The notes under the pieces were generated by a model. That model was not told the origin of the DNA. It did no database searches and saw nothing but the letters and a program-made list of their open reading frames with translations. From a virus, in IMG/VR virus record IMGVR_UViG_3300027977_002333, positions 1 through 43,203 of that record: a stretch of DNA of 43,203 nucleotides. The stretch is one strand, 5' to 3'. Position numbers and translations under genes: made by a program. Position 1 is the stretch's first letter; the number at the start of each line of letters is the position of its first letter. Positions 7,616 to 15,083 of this stretch are shown here, piece by piece.

Positions 7616-8054
7616 ACCTCTGATCTTTCACGGAGATTACACAGAACGTCTCACTGCCTGGCGAGAATTCAGAGAAGGATTAGAAACTGAACCCACAGCA
7701 CTGCAATTAACTCTGCAGTTGTATCAGCAGTGTCCACTCACTCACACCAAAACAAACTTTTTTGACAGATCCACTTGGCCACAAGCATGGAATCTCATTG
7801 AAAAAAATGATTACAACACAGTGGACAGACTGTTGGGCATGTGGTACACACTGAGATTGACTGATAGATTTGTGCAGGACGAGATTGATTTGATACAGTG
7901 TGTGGATAAAAATTCAAATCAGTTGGAAAAAACCAATCCATATCATGCATTGGCAGTGAATCACCAATACTTGGTGTTGGAAAATTCTGCCATTTTACAT
8001 CAGAAAGAGTTTGACAATCATTTCATTTCGCAATATACTTACTTTAATTTATAA
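7572..8054 (+). CDS. Hypothetical phage protein following the fibre gene
   Basis: 160 residues. It overlaps the fibre gene by 44 bp in the +1 frame; the ATG at 7572 is the only early Met, although a later non-ATG start is possible. It contains HGDYTERLTAWREFREGLE and many Trp, Tyr and Leu residues and looks globular and helical. Position directly after a fibre gene suggests a fibre assembly or chaperone role, by inference from position only. Family not recognised. Confidence 0.7.
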   Translation: MIKPPYFSKSRHNHKPLIFHGDYTERLTAWREFREGLETEPTALQLTLQLYQQCPLTHTKTNFFDRSTWPQAWNLIEKNDYNTVDRLLGMWYTLRLTDRFVQDEIDLIQCVDKNSNQLEKTNPYHALAVNHQYLVLENSAILHQKEFDNHFISQYTYFNL

Positions 8055-8059
8055 AATTG

Positions 8060-8066
8060 ATAAATA
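8060..8066 (+). promoter_or_regulatory. Late promoter core (ATAAATA) before nrdA
   Basis: GATAAATATA occurs 37 bp before the nrdA ATG at 8104. Confidence 0.6.
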
Positions 8067-8103
8067 TACTTTTATACACAACAACTAATTCGAACAAACT
8101 CAA

Positions 8104-10449
8104 ATGAATTCTTCTAAAATCAAAGTAAAAAAACGAACAGGCGAACTGGAACCACTTGACATCAATAAAATGCACTTTGTGGTGGAGGAGGCCTGCGAGG
8201 GTCTATCAGGAGTATCAGCATCACAGATAGAAATGAATGCCAACATTCAATTTTATGATGGTATCAGCACCAGAGACATACAAAGTGTGTTGGTCAAATC
8301 AGCCAACGACTTGATCACATTGGAAAATCCCAACTATCAATATGCCGCAGCAAGATTGTTGCTGTATGATCTACGCAAACAAGCACATGGCGATTATGAA
8401 TATCTACCATTGTTAAAACTGATCATTAGAAATATTAGATCCGGAGTGTATGACAAAACCATATTGGACAAATACAACAAGACTGAAATTAAAAAACTTA
8501 ATACGTGGATACGCCGAGACAGAGATTTGGATTTTACCTATGCAGGATTGAGACAGATTGTGGACAAATATCTGGTGCAGGATCGTTCATCAGGAGCATT
8601 GTATGAAACTCCACAGGACATGTACATGATGATTGCTGCCACATTGTTTATGAATTATCCTGAAAAGAAAAGAATGAGTTATGTGAAAAGATACTATGAT
8701 GCTATCTCCACACACAAAATTAACATTCCTACTCCAGTGATGGCAGGTGTGAGAACTCCCATACGTCAATTCGCCAGCTGTGTGTTGGTGGACTCAGATG
8801 ACACACTCACTTCCATATTCAGCAGTGACATGGCCATTGGACTGTATGTGGCACGTCGAGCAGGCATCGGCATCAATGCTGGCCGTATCAGAGGCATCAA
8901 CAGCAAGATCAGAGGCGGTGAAGTACAGCACACAGGAGTGATTCCGTTCCTTAAGAAATTCGAAAGCACAGTGAGATGCTGCACACAGAACGGTGTGAGA
9001 GGTGGCAATGCCACTGTACACTTCCCCATATGGCACTCCGAGATTGAAGACATCTTGGTATTGAAAAACAACAAAGGCACCGAAGACAATCGTGTGCGAA
9101 GAATGGATTATTCTATACAGATATCCAAATTGTTCTATGAAAGATTCATCAATGACGAAGAAATAACTCTGTTCTCGCCACATGAAGTGCCTGGACTCTA
9201 TGACGCATTTGGCACAGACACATTTGACGATCTGTATCTAAAATATGAAGCAGACAAAAAAATTCCTAAAAAAACCACTGGAGCACAGGAGTTGTTCTTT
9301 GATCTATTGAAAGAACGAGCAGAAACAGGCAGAATCTACATCATGAATATTGATCATGTGAACAGTCATTCATCATTCAAAGACAGAGTCAGCATGAGTA
9401 ATTTGTGTCAAGAAATCACACTGCCCACCACTCCCATACAGCACATAGATGATGTGAATGGTGAAATAGCACTGTGCATACTGAGTGCCATCAATGTGGG
9501 CATAATCAATGATTTGGATGAATTGGAACCTTTGTGTGATCTGGCAGTGAGAGCATTGGAAGAGATCATAGACTATCAACAGTATCCGGTCAAAGCTGCC
9601 GAAGTCAGCACCAAAGCTAGACGTTCTTTGGGCATAGGTTATATTGGATTGGCACACTATCTGGCTCGCATGGAAGTCAAATATCATCACAAAGCTGCTT
9701 GGGAAGCCGTGGACAAGCTCACAGAAGCATTTCAATTCTATCTGCTCAAAGCCAGCTGTCAATTGGCACAGGAGCGAGGTGCTTGTGAAAAATTTAATAG
9801 AACCAAATACGCAGATGGACTGTTGCCCATAGACACTTACAAGAAAGAAGTGGACGAAATTGTGCCACACAAAACAAGAATGGCCTGGGAGCAATTGAGA
9901 AAAGACATCAAACAGTATGGACTGAGACACAGCACACTGTCAGCACAGATGCCATCAGAGAGCAGTTCAGTGGTCAGCAATGCCACCAACGGTATTGAAC
10001 CACCCCGAGCACTGTTGAGCATTAAGAAAAGTAAAAAAGGACCACTCAAACAGGTTATACCAGGTTTTCCCAAACTGAAAAATTCATACACACTGCTGTG
10101 GGACATGCCCAGCAATGATGGATATATCAAAATTGTGGCCATGATGCAGAAATATTTTGACCAAGCCATATCAGGCAACTGGAGTTACAATCCACTCAAC
10201 TATGCCAACAATGAAGTGCCACTGAGTGTGATGGCTGGTGACATGTTGAATGCCTACAAATATGGTTGGAAAACTTCCTATTATCAAAATACCTACGACT
10301 TCAAAGGTGATGAAGAAGATCTACAACCATCTGGCATTGAGCCCATTGATACCAAAGATGGATCAGAAGAGTTGACATTGCCTGGATCTGATGCTAAAAT
10401 CAGCACAGCATCTATAGACACAACTGACTGTGATGCCTGCGCAATATAA
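8104..10449 (+). CDS. nrdA: Ribonucleoside-diphosphate reductase, large (alpha) subunit, class Ia
   Basis: 781 residues, full length for the family. It reduces ribonucleotides to deoxyribonucleotides for phage DNA synthesis together with NrdB. An N-terminal ATP-cone-like region (residues 5-90) may give overall allosteric control. The catalytic set is visible: Cys226 (FASCVLVD), Asn433, Cys435 and Glu437 (NLCQE), Cys458 (ALCILS), and the C-terminal redox pair Cys776/Cys779 (CDAC), which is re-reduced by glutaredoxin. It is followed 14 bp later by nrdB and then by a glutaredoxin gene. It has a TAAATA element upstream rather than a sigma70-like one, so its timing may be middle or late. Confidence 0.97.
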   Translation: MNSSKIKVKKRTGELEPLDINKMHFVVEEACEGLSGVSASQIEMNANIQFYDGISTRDIQSVLVKSANDLITLENPNYQYAAARLLLYDLRKQAHGDYEYLPLLKLIIRNIRSGVYDKTILDKYNKTEIKKLNTWIRRDRDLDFTYAGLRQIVDKYLVQDRSSGALYETPQDMYMMIAATLFMNYPEKKRMSYVKRYYDAISTHKINIPTPVMAGVRTPIRQFASCVLVDSDDTLTSIFSSDMAIGLYVARRAGIGINAGRIRGINSKIRGGEVQHTGVIPFLKKFESTVRCCTQNGVRGGNATVHFPIWHSEIEDILVLKNNKGTEDNRVRRMDYSIQISKLFYERFINDEEITLFSPHEVPGLYDAFGTDTFDDLYLKYEADKKIPKKTTGAQELFFDLLKERAETGRIYIMNIDHVNSHSSFKDRVSMSNLCQEITLPTTPIQHIDDVNGEIALCILSAINVGIINDLDELEPLCDLAVRALEEIIDYQQYPVKAAEVSTKARRSLGIGYIGLAHYLARMEVKYHHKAAWEAVDKLTEAFQFYLLKASCQLAQERGACEKFNRTKYADGLLPIDTYKKEVDEIVPHKTRMAWEQLRKDIKQYGLRHSTLSAQMPSESSSVVSNATNGIEPPRALLSIKKSKKGPLKQVIPGFPKLKNSYTLLWDMPSNDGYIKIVAMMQKYFDQAISGNWSYNPLNYANNEVPLSVMAGDMLNAYKYGWKTSYYQNTYDFKGDEEDLQPSGIEPIDTKDGSEELTLPGSDAKISTASIDTTDCDACAI

Positions 10450-10450
10450 A

Positions 10451-10457
10451 CTAAATA
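10451..10457 (+). promoter_or_regulatory. Late promoter core (CTAAATA) before nrdB
   Basis: CTAAATA overlaps the nrdA-nrdB junction and ends 6 bp before the nrdB ATG, predicting a leaderless nrdB transcript in addition to read-through. Confidence 0.55.
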
Positions 10458-10463
10458 ACACTC

Positions 10464-11564
10464 ATGAGCAAAACAATATTCAATAGAAACGAAGTGGATT
10501 GGAGCAAAGAACCCATGTTCTTTGGAGAAGATTTATCTGTGCAAAGATATGATGTGTTCAAATATCCACAGTTTGACAAACTGAATCAAACCATGCTGGG
10601 TTACTTCTGGAGACCCGAAGAAGTATCGCTGCAGAAAGATAGATCAGATTTTGCCAATTTTCGTCCAGAACAAAAACACATATTCACGTCAAATTTAAAA
10701 TATCAAACACTGTTGGATTCAGTGCAAGGCCGAGGACCCAGTTTAAATTTCTTACCTTATTGTTCCAATCCAGAACTGGAAGGCTGCATTGTGACTTGGG
10801 ATTTCTTTGAAACCATACACAGCAGAGCCTACACACACATCATGAAGAATGTGTATACAGATCCATCAGAAGTGTTTGACACCATATTGAACGACAAAGA
10901 GATCACCAAACGAGCAGTGTCAGTCACTGAAAACTATGACAAGTTTGGAGACCTTGCATTGCAATACACAGTGAACCGCAAAGGCTCAGTGGAAGAATTG
11001 AAAAGACAACTGTATTTGGCCATGGTGAATGTGAATCTGTTGGAAGGTTTGAGATTTTATGTTTCATTTGCATGTACATTTGCATTTGGAGAATTGAAAT
11101 TGATGGAAGGATCTGCCAAGATACTTTCTTTGATTGCACGTGATGAAGCCACACATTTGAATCTCACCACTCATGTGATCAAAGCATGGCAAAAAGGTGA
11201 CGACAAAGACATTCTAAAAATAATCAAACAGGAAGACAAGACTGTGATTGAGATGTTCAAAAAATGCGTGGAAGAAGAGAAGGCTTGGGCAAGACACTTG
11301 TTTAGAGATGGTAGTATTATTGGTTTGAACGAAAGATTGCTGGGACAGTATGTGGAACACATTGCCAACAAAAGATTGAAAGCATTGGGTTATGATGCTG
11401 AATTTGACACTCCAGCCACTCAAAATCCTCTGCCTTGGACTTCACATTGGTTGAGCAGTCGAGGCGAACAAATTGCTCCACAAGAAACAGAAATTACTTC
11501 TTACATAGTGGGTGGCATCAAACAAGACATCAAAAAAGAAACATTCTCCAAATTCAAACTGTAA
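10464..11564 (+). CDS. nrdB: Ribonucleoside-diphosphate reductase, small (beta) subunit, class Ia
   Basis: 366 residues, usual family length. It carries the di-iron site and the tyrosyl radical. Visible residues: Glu116 and His119 in FETIHSRAYTHI, the radical Tyr123 in the same segment (the equivalent of Tyr122 in Escherichia coli), and a second iron-binding pair Glu228/His231 in RDEATHLN. It pairs with NrdA, encoded just upstream. The 14-bp gap contains a late promoter core and no Shine-Dalgarno sequence. Confidence 0.97.
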   Translation: MSKTIFNRNEVDWSKEPMFFGEDLSVQRYDVFKYPQFDKLNQTMLGYFWRPEEVSLQKDRSDFANFRPEQKHIFTSNLKYQTLLDSVQGRGPSLNFLPYCSNPELEGCIVTWDFFETIHSRAYTHIMKNVYTDPSEVFDTILNDKEITKRAVSVTENYDKFGDLALQYTVNRKGSVEELKRQLYLAMVNVNLLEGLRFYVSFACTFAFGELKLMEGSAKILSLIARDEATHLNLTTHVIKAWQKGDDKDILKIIKQEDKTVIEMFKKCVEEEKAWARHLFRDGSIIGLNERLLGQYVEHIANKRLKALGYDAEFDTPATQNPLPWTSHWLSSRGEQIAPQETEITSYIVGGIKQDIKKETFSKFKL

Positions 11565-11571
11565 GGTCACT

Positions 11572-11976
11572 ATGATATCCGACACCAGGATGCCCACTGC
11601 TTCAGATGCACGTGTGGCCGAAATACAATTGTTGCTGCATTGTGAGTGTGTGGATTGGCTCACATCACAACCCACTGCTCACAGCAGAGAACAACAGTGT
11701 TGGCAAAATGTGGCTCAGCACATTCAAAAGCATCAAGGCACAGCTCAACTGGGCTACAATGTGTGTGTGTCTGCCAACACCACTCGTTGGACGGCCATCC
11801 AACACTGTGTATGGCGGAATGCACAAGAACTTTTGACAGACATCACTCCAGTACAATCATCCCAACTGCATGCCAATTGTTTCATTTGGAGTCGCACTGC
11901 CAAAAAATTATTCCATAATGTATTCTTTGACACAGTGATAGTGAACTACAACTATCCTATTCAAAGACGTCATTGA
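11572..11976 (+). CDS. Hypothetical protein between nrdB and glutaredoxin
   Basis: 134 residues from the ATG at 11572, 7 bp after nrdB; AAGG lies just before it. The in-frame ATG at 11512 lies inside nrdB and is less likely. Rich in Gln, His, Cys and Trp, with no signal peptide or membrane segment. I do not recognise the family. The position inside the nucleotide reduction cluster suggests a role linked to nucleotide metabolism, by inference only. Confidence 0.7.
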   Translation: MISDTRMPTASDARVAEIQLLLHCECVDWLTSQPTAHSREQQCWQNVAQHIQKHQGTAQLGYNVCVSANTTRWTAIQHCVWRNAQELLTDITPVQSSQLHANCFIWSRTAKKLFHNVFFDTVIVNYNYPIQRRH

Positions 11977-12002
11977 CACGGCACCGTTAAATAGTGTATA
12001 AT
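11973..12002 (+). promoter_or_regulatory. Sigma70-like early promoter for glutaredoxin
   Basis: TTGACA, 18 bp, perfect TATAAT, then 6 bp to the ATG at 12009. The spacer contains a late core TTAAATA (11987-11993). Confidence 0.75.
11987..11993 (+). promoter_or_regulatory. Late promoter core inside an early promoter
   Basis: TTAAATA sits between the -35 and -10 of the glutaredoxin early promoter, so the two could serve the same gene at different times. Confidence 0.45.
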
Positions 12003-12008
12003 ACAAGC

Positions 12009-12257
12009 ATGTCTGAATCAACCAAAACCATAGTGTGGAGCAAGGTCACTTGTCCTTTTTGTGACATGGCCAAAACACTGTTAAAAAACAAAGGCATTGT
12101 GTTTGAAGAAAGAATGATAGGTGTGAATTGGACCAGAGAACAATTGTTGGAATCAATACCACAGGCAAGAACAGTGCCACAAATCATATTAAACGGTGAA
12201 CACATTGGTGGCTACGAACAACTCAAAGCACATTTCAACAAAGGAAAAAATGAATAG
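12009..12257 (+). CDS. Glutaredoxin
   Basis: 82 residues, typical size. Active site CPFC (Cys15, Cys18) after the first strand, then TVPQI with the cis-Pro loop and GGYEQL near the end, as in glutathione-binding glutaredoxins. It would supply electrons to the C-terminal cysteines of NrdA. I choose the ATG at 12009 over the GTG at 11994 because 11994 lies inside the promoter -10 region; the ATG is exactly 6 bp downstream of TATAAT, so the message is predicted leaderless. The next gene overlaps by 8 bp. Confidence 0.93.
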   Translation: MSESTKTIVWSKVTCPFCDMAKTLLKNKGIVFEERMIGVNWTREQLLESIPQARTVPQIILNGEHIGGYEQLKAHFNKGKNE

Positions 12258-12537
12258 TTTTATGAAAGAATTGAACACCACTGATGTGTTCACAATCAAA
12301 TTGATCAGCAACGAAGAACTGGTGGCTAGAATCACAGAATTCAACGACACAGAGGTGTGTGTGCGTAAACCCATGTGTATGATACAGACGCAGAAGGGAG
12401 TGGGCATGATGCCTTGGGCACTCACAGCAGGTTCACACGAACATTGGATCAATGTACAGCATATTTTGACCATATCACCCAGCAACAAAGAAATAGGCAG
12501 CAGTTATATTCAAAGCACCACAGGATTGACCATATGA
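12250..12537 (+). CDS. Small beta-rich phage protein (Sm-like fold possible)
   Basis: 95 residues from the ATG at 12250, preceded by AAAGGA. The sequence alternates beta strands (FTIKLISNEELVARITEF, VCVRKPMCM, GVGMMPWAL), a pattern reminiscent of Sm/LSm-like barrels reported as hypothetical proteins in T4-like marine phages. That fold call is a guess. It overlaps the glutaredoxin stop and is linked by ATGA to the nucleotidase gene, so the three are one operon. Confidence 0.7.
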   Translation: MNSFMKELNTTDVFTIKLISNEELVARITEFNDTEVCVRKPMCMIQTQKGVGMMPWALTAGSHEHWINVQHILTISPSNKEIGSSYIQSTTGLTI

Positions 12538-13112
12538 GCAAGCGATTGATACTGTGTGATGTGGATGGCGTGCTGTTGCATTGGGAGCAGGCTTTTGACG
12601 CTTGGATGAAACGTCAAGGTTATCAAAAACAAAAAGAAGGCAGTTACAAAGTGGAAGAACACTATGGGTTGGACAAATCAGCCTGTGCTCTGCTGATACA
12701 GATATTCAACGAGAGTGCTGCCATGAGATATTTGGATCCCATTGACGGAGCCAGTCATCATATTAATTTGTTAACAGAGGCGGGCTATAAGATAAAATTG
12801 ATCACCAGTCAAACACTGGACCCAATGGCTCATAGAGCACGCAATGATAATCTAGAAGAAAAATTTGGAAAAATATTTGACACAGTGATATTTTTAGACA
12901 CCGGCAGTGACAAAGATGAAGCACTTCAACAACAGCCTGCAGGCAGTTTTTGGATCGAAGACAAACCAGTGAATGCCTTGGCAGGATTGAAGGCAGGCAT
13001 GATACCCATATTGTTCACTCAACCACACAATAGAGATTTCAAACACAAAGATGTTGTTAGATGCGATACGTGGAAAGACATATACCAATTTATTTCCACT
13101 TACCAAAACTAG
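12534..13112 (+). CDS. HAD-superfamily 5'-nucleotidase-like phosphatase
   Basis: 192 residues. Motif I is CDVDGVLL (nucleophile Asp9, acid/base Asp11). Motif II is KLITSQT, and motif III/IV is the FWIEDKPVNALAG segment. The layout fits the NT5C-like 5'(3')-deoxyribonucleotidase branch of the HAD family, which removes phosphate from nucleoside monophosphates. With nrdAB and glutaredoxin upstream it probably tunes nucleotide pools. The start ATG overlaps the preceding stop (ATGA). Confidence 0.82.
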   Translation: MSKRLILCDVDGVLLHWEQAFDAWMKRQGYQKQKEGSYKVEEHYGLDKSACALLIQIFNESAAMRYLDPIDGASHHINLLTEAGYKIKLITSQTLDPMAHRARNDNLEEKFGKIFDTVIFLDTGSDKDEALQQQPAGSFWIEDKPVNALAGLKAGMIPILFTQPHNRDFKHKDVVRCDTWKDIYQFISTYQN

Positions 13113-13131
13113 CATTTGGCAAACTATCTGA

Positions 13132-13160
13132 TTGATTTGAATCAAACAAACCGATATACT
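13132..13160 (+). promoter_or_regulatory. Sigma70-like early promoter
   Basis: TTGATT, 17 bp, TATACT; the transcript would begin near 13167 with a leader of about 50 nt before the 13216 gene. Confidence 0.7.
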
Positions 13161-13215
13161 AATATGGAGTTTAACAAACTCATTATGATATCATAACCAA
13201 AAAGGAGAAAACATA

Positions 13216-13392
13216 ATGCCTACACACGATGAAATAGTACAAGCATTTGAATCGTACAAAATAGAGTCTGAAGCTTTTGAAACCAAAGGCGTAAAGGCTG
13301 CGGCTGCTAGAGCAAGAAAAGCTCTAGGGATTCTTTCCAAAGCTTCTAAAACTAGAAGAAAAGAAATCCAAGAAAAAAAGAACGCGATGTAA
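13216..13392 (+). CDS. 58-residue Lys/Ala-rich protein, candidate nucleic-acid-binding early protein
   Basis: A short gene with an excellent ribosome binding site (AAAGGAG) and its own early promoter and hairpin. The product starts MPTHDEIVQAF and then becomes Ala/Lys/Arg-rich (KGVKAAAARARKAL, SKASKTRRKEIQEKK). It is helical and cationic, resembling histone H1-like or small DNA-binding proteins in character but with no recognised domain. Strong expression signals and early timing suggest a host-takeover or nucleoid-modifying role, as inference. Its codons differ from the neighbouring genes. Confidence 0.8.
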   Translation: MPTHDEIVQAFESYKIESEAFETKGVKAAAARARKALGILSKASKTRRKEIQEKKNAM

Positions 13393-13401
13393 TTCGAAAG
13401 G

Positions 13402-13424
13402 ATGGGGCTCCAAAAGAGCCCTAT
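13402..13424 (+). terminator. Terminator-like hairpin
   Basis: A 9-bp stem (ATGGGGCTC with GAGCCCTAT, one G-U pair) with loop CAAAA, shortly after the stop codon. The T-run after it is weak, so it may act in message stability rather than termination. Confidence 0.6.
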
Positions 13425-13458
13425 CACGCGGTTTTCCCTTAATTATACAGAATTTTAC

Positions 13459-13465
13459 ATAAATA
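13459..13465 (+). promoter_or_regulatory. Late promoter core (ATAAATA)
   Basis: ATAAATA lies 30 bp before the cold-shock gene ATG at 13496. Confidence 0.6.
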
Positions 13466-13495
13466 AACTCATAACAACAATAAACAAGAAGCATA

Positions 13496-13699
13496 ATGAA
13501 TCAAGGTAAAGTTAAGTGGTACAATGCCGCTAAAGGTTACGGTTTTATCACTCCAGACGATGGCAGCAAAGATGTGTTTGTGCATGCATCTGCTTTAAGA
13601 AGTGCCCAGTTGGAGAGCATCACAGAAGGTCAAGCAATCAGTTATGAATTGATTGAATCTCGTGGAAGAACCGCTGCCGGCAATCTAAGACTGATATAA
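13496..13699 (+). CDS. Cold-shock protein, CspA family
   Basis: 67 residues, the usual length. RNP1 motif KGYGFI (residues 13-18) and RNP2 motif VFVHAS (27-32) are intact, with KWYN before them. These OB-fold proteins bind single-stranded RNA and melt secondary structure. It lies directly upstream of the tmRNA gene and downstream of a late promoter core, so it may act on late phage messages. Read-through into the tmRNA is possible. Confidence 0.95.
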   Translation: MNQGKVKWYNAAKGYGFITPDDGSKDVFVHASALRSAQLESITEGQAISYELIESRGRTAAGNLRLI

Positions 13700-13745
13700 T
13701 CCCACATAGATCCAAAATTAATCTGTGACGCAGTACAATCATCTA

Positions 13746-13774
13746 TTGACAATCAGCACATGATATGTTTAAAT
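13746..13774 (+). promoter_or_regulatory. Possible promoter of tmRNA (sigma70-like)
   Basis: A perfect TTGACA followed after 17 bp by TTAAAT, a weak -10. The predicted start is near 13781, just before the first tmRNA-like bases. Confidence 0.5.
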
Positions 13775-13775
13775 A
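13769..13775 (+). promoter_or_regulatory. Late promoter core (TTAAATA) at tmRNA
   Basis: TTAAATA overlaps the -10 of the sigma70-like promoter; both predict the same start near 13781. Confidence 0.5.
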
Positions 13776-13842
13776 CTAACGTAGGCGATGAAGTGATTGT
13801 AATAATCATATAGGACTCGGCTCGATGCCGACACCTCCACCA

Positions 13843-13879
13843 AATTCGCTCACGCGAAACATAATATGTTATGCTTCAC
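13843..13879 (+). other. Intervening segment removed from the permuted tmRNA precursor
   Basis: It lies between the acceptor CCA and the 5' end of the coding piece. It contains two perfect stems: TTCGC-TCAC-GCGAA (13845-13858) and CATAA-TATG-TTATG (13860-13873). Processing here would give the two-piece RNA. Confidence 0.8.
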
Positions 13880-13960
13880 GGGGGTGAAATGTTTCGACTA
13901 GTGATGAAAAGATCATGGAGTTTACCAGTGAGGGCTCTGTAAAGGCTCAACATTACAAAT

Positions 13961-14035
13961 GCTAACAAGCGTTTCGTATCAGAAGTAACAATCCCTGCTA
14001 ACTTTTTAGTTGGCTCGGAATTGATGGCAGCCTAA
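13961..14035 (+). other. tmRNA proteolysis-tag reading frame
   Basis: Resume codon GCT (Ala), 24 sense codons, TAA. The C-terminal ELMAA is the expected degron end. Most tags I know are 8-16 residues, so this is long. Confidence 0.8.
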
Positions 14036-14085
14036 AAACCTGCTACTTCGGAGAGTGATCACACTTGGCAACAGAACGTGATCAG

Positions 14086-14107
14086 TGGTGGGAGGCAACT
14101 CCCACCA
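14086..14107 (+). terminator. 3'-end hairpin of the tmRNA transcript
   Basis: TGGTGGGA, loop GGCAAC, TCCCACCA: perfect 8-bp stem. No T-run follows, so it may be a structural element of the coding piece instead of a true terminator. Confidence 0.55.
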
Positions 14108-14152
14108 TTAAATTCATCACAAAATCCGCACAAAATAACAATTCTTAGAGCC

Positions 14153-14181
14153 TTGACAACAGATAAGTAATAGTTTAATAT
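14153..14181 (+). promoter_or_regulatory. Sigma70-like promoter for the muramidase gene
   Basis: TTGACA, 17 bp, TAATAT; the predicted start is about 14188, only 6 nt before the ATG at 14194. Confidence 0.65.
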
Positions 14182-14193
14182 TGTATTAATTTT

Positions 14194-14877
14194 ATGACTT
14201 TTAAAACAAGAGCTAAAATTTGGTTACACATATTTTGGCGTTGGTGTAAATGGTACAGAAAAGAATTGAGCATCGCAGGTCTGATGCTGTTGAGTTTCTA
14301 TGTGGGCACATGGTATCCCAACAATAATGCTCAGAAACAAATCACCACAGGTCCTGTGGAGCAGTTGAGAAAAACTGCCAAAAGTTTAGGTCTAGCAGAA
14401 CCCATCATGAGTTATTACAATCAAAACACATTCATCAATGCCATGAGCAAATGCATAGACTATGTGGAGTTTGGACTACCTCGAGATCAGCACATACCCA
14501 AAGCCATCATAATTGCCATGGCCATGATGGAGAGTGACAATGGCAGCAGTAGATTTGCCATGGAAGGCAACAATCTGTTTGGTATCAGAACGTGGGATCC
14601 AGCAGAACCTCAGATGAAAGCCTACTATCAATTGAATGCCAAGTGGGGACTTAAAAAATACAGAACCAAATGTGCATCAGTACAAGACATGGTGAACATT
14701 CTCAACACCAAAGATGTACACAAAGAATTCAGATATGAAAGAAATCGTCAGATGAGTAAATCCACTCCTGACATCAACAAAATAGTGGATCGTTTGGACA
14801 AATGGGCCACTAACCCCAACTACCGAGACGGTATCAAACAGATCATCGAAGATAATTTAAAAGAAATTAAAGATTAG
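14194..14877 (+). CDS. Bax-like N-acetylglucosaminidase (GH73-type) with N-terminal membrane anchor
   Basis: 227 residues. Residues 26-42 form a hydrophobic segment after a basic Trp-rich start, so the enzyme is exported or anchored in the inner membrane. The catalytic domain shows AMMESDNGSSRFAMEGNNLFGIRTW (Glu113 the likely acid, Glu124 second acidic residue) and then a Bax-type tail to residue 225. It cuts the glycan strands of peptidoglycan. As a phage endolysin the N-terminal segment could work as a signal-anchor-release domain; Gly and Thr within it would fit that. Neighbouring small membrane proteins support a lysis role. A host-envelope remodelling role is the alternative. Confidence 0.83.
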   Translation: MTFKTRAKIWLHIFWRWCKWYRKELSIAGLMLLSFYVGTWYPNNNAQKQITTGPVEQLRKTAKSLGLAEPIMSYYNQNTFINAMSKCIDYVEFGLPRDQHIPKAIIIAMAMMESDNGSSRFAMEGNNLFGIRTWDPAEPQMKAYYQLNAKWGLKKYRTKCASVQDMVNILNTKDVHKEFRYERNRQMSKSTPDINKIVDRLDKWATNPNYRDGIKQIIEDNLKEIKD

Positions 14878-14941
14878 AGTGTGCCAGTGTCAAACACCAG
14901 CACACCATTTTGCTCTCGTTGCCTTGAACCAAATATAGTTA

Positions 14942-15049
14942 TTATTTTTTAAACTTGGCTATGATAGAGTTGATTTGATCCTTGCCAAAGTAGCCCAGAG
15001 CAATACCAACTGCTAATGTGATAATTATTGTGATCATAATTGTCTCCAT
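14942..15049 (-). CDS. 35-residue single-pass membrane protein, holin/lysis candidate
   Basis: A short minus-strand gene in the gap after the muramidase gene. It encodes METIMITIIITLAVGIALGY, then FGKDQINSIIAKFKK: one hydrophobic helix followed by a basic amphipathic tail. A minus-strand late core (CTAAATA at 15063-15069) lies 13 bp upstream. Small size, one membrane helix, a charged tail and proximity to a peptidoglycan hydrolase fit a pinholin or holin regulator; this is inference. There is no clear ribosome binding site. Confidence 0.65.
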   Translation of the reverse strand: METIMITIIITLAVGIALGYFGKDQINSIIAKFKK

Positions 15050-15062
15050 TGTTTTGTATAAG

Positions 15063-15069
15063 TATTTAG
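15063..15069 (-). promoter_or_regulatory. Late promoter core, minus strand
   Basis: CTAAATA on the minus strand, 13 bp before the small membrane protein start at 15049. Confidence 0.55.
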
Positions 15070-15083
15070 CCACATATCTACGA

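Larger units (their letters stand above)
13781..14107 (+). ncRNA. ssrA: Circularly permuted (two-piece) transfer-messenger RNA
   Basis: The 3' acceptor piece comes first and ends ...CACCTCC-A-CCA at 13842, with a T-arm-like hairpin TCGGC/GCCGA and UCGA loop at 13815-13831. After a 37-nt spacer holding two perfect hairpins, the coding piece starts with GGGGGTG at 13880, which pairs with CACCTCC over 7 bp (one G-U) to form the acceptor stem. The tRNA-like start continues GAAATGTTTCGAC. The tag frame starts at GCT 13961, runs 24 codons (ANKRFVSEVT, then IPANFLVGSELMAA) and stops at TAA 14033. It ends with a hydrophobic-AA terminus like tags read by ClpXP/ClpAP. An 8-bp hairpin at 14086-14107 closes the gene. 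tmRNA with SmpB rescues stalled ribosomes. The outer ends are approximate. Confidence 0.93.

Noticed and set aside
9373-9930. 185-codon minus-strand open frame opposite nrdA
   Set aside because: Cys/Phe/His-rich translation typical of an antisense shadow; nrdA motifs lie on the plus strand and no promoter serves this frame.
13960-13989. Alternative tmRNA tag frame starting ATG CTA ACA
   Set aside because: It ends after nine codons in QK-stop without a degron-like end, while the GCT frame gives the expected Ala start and AA end.
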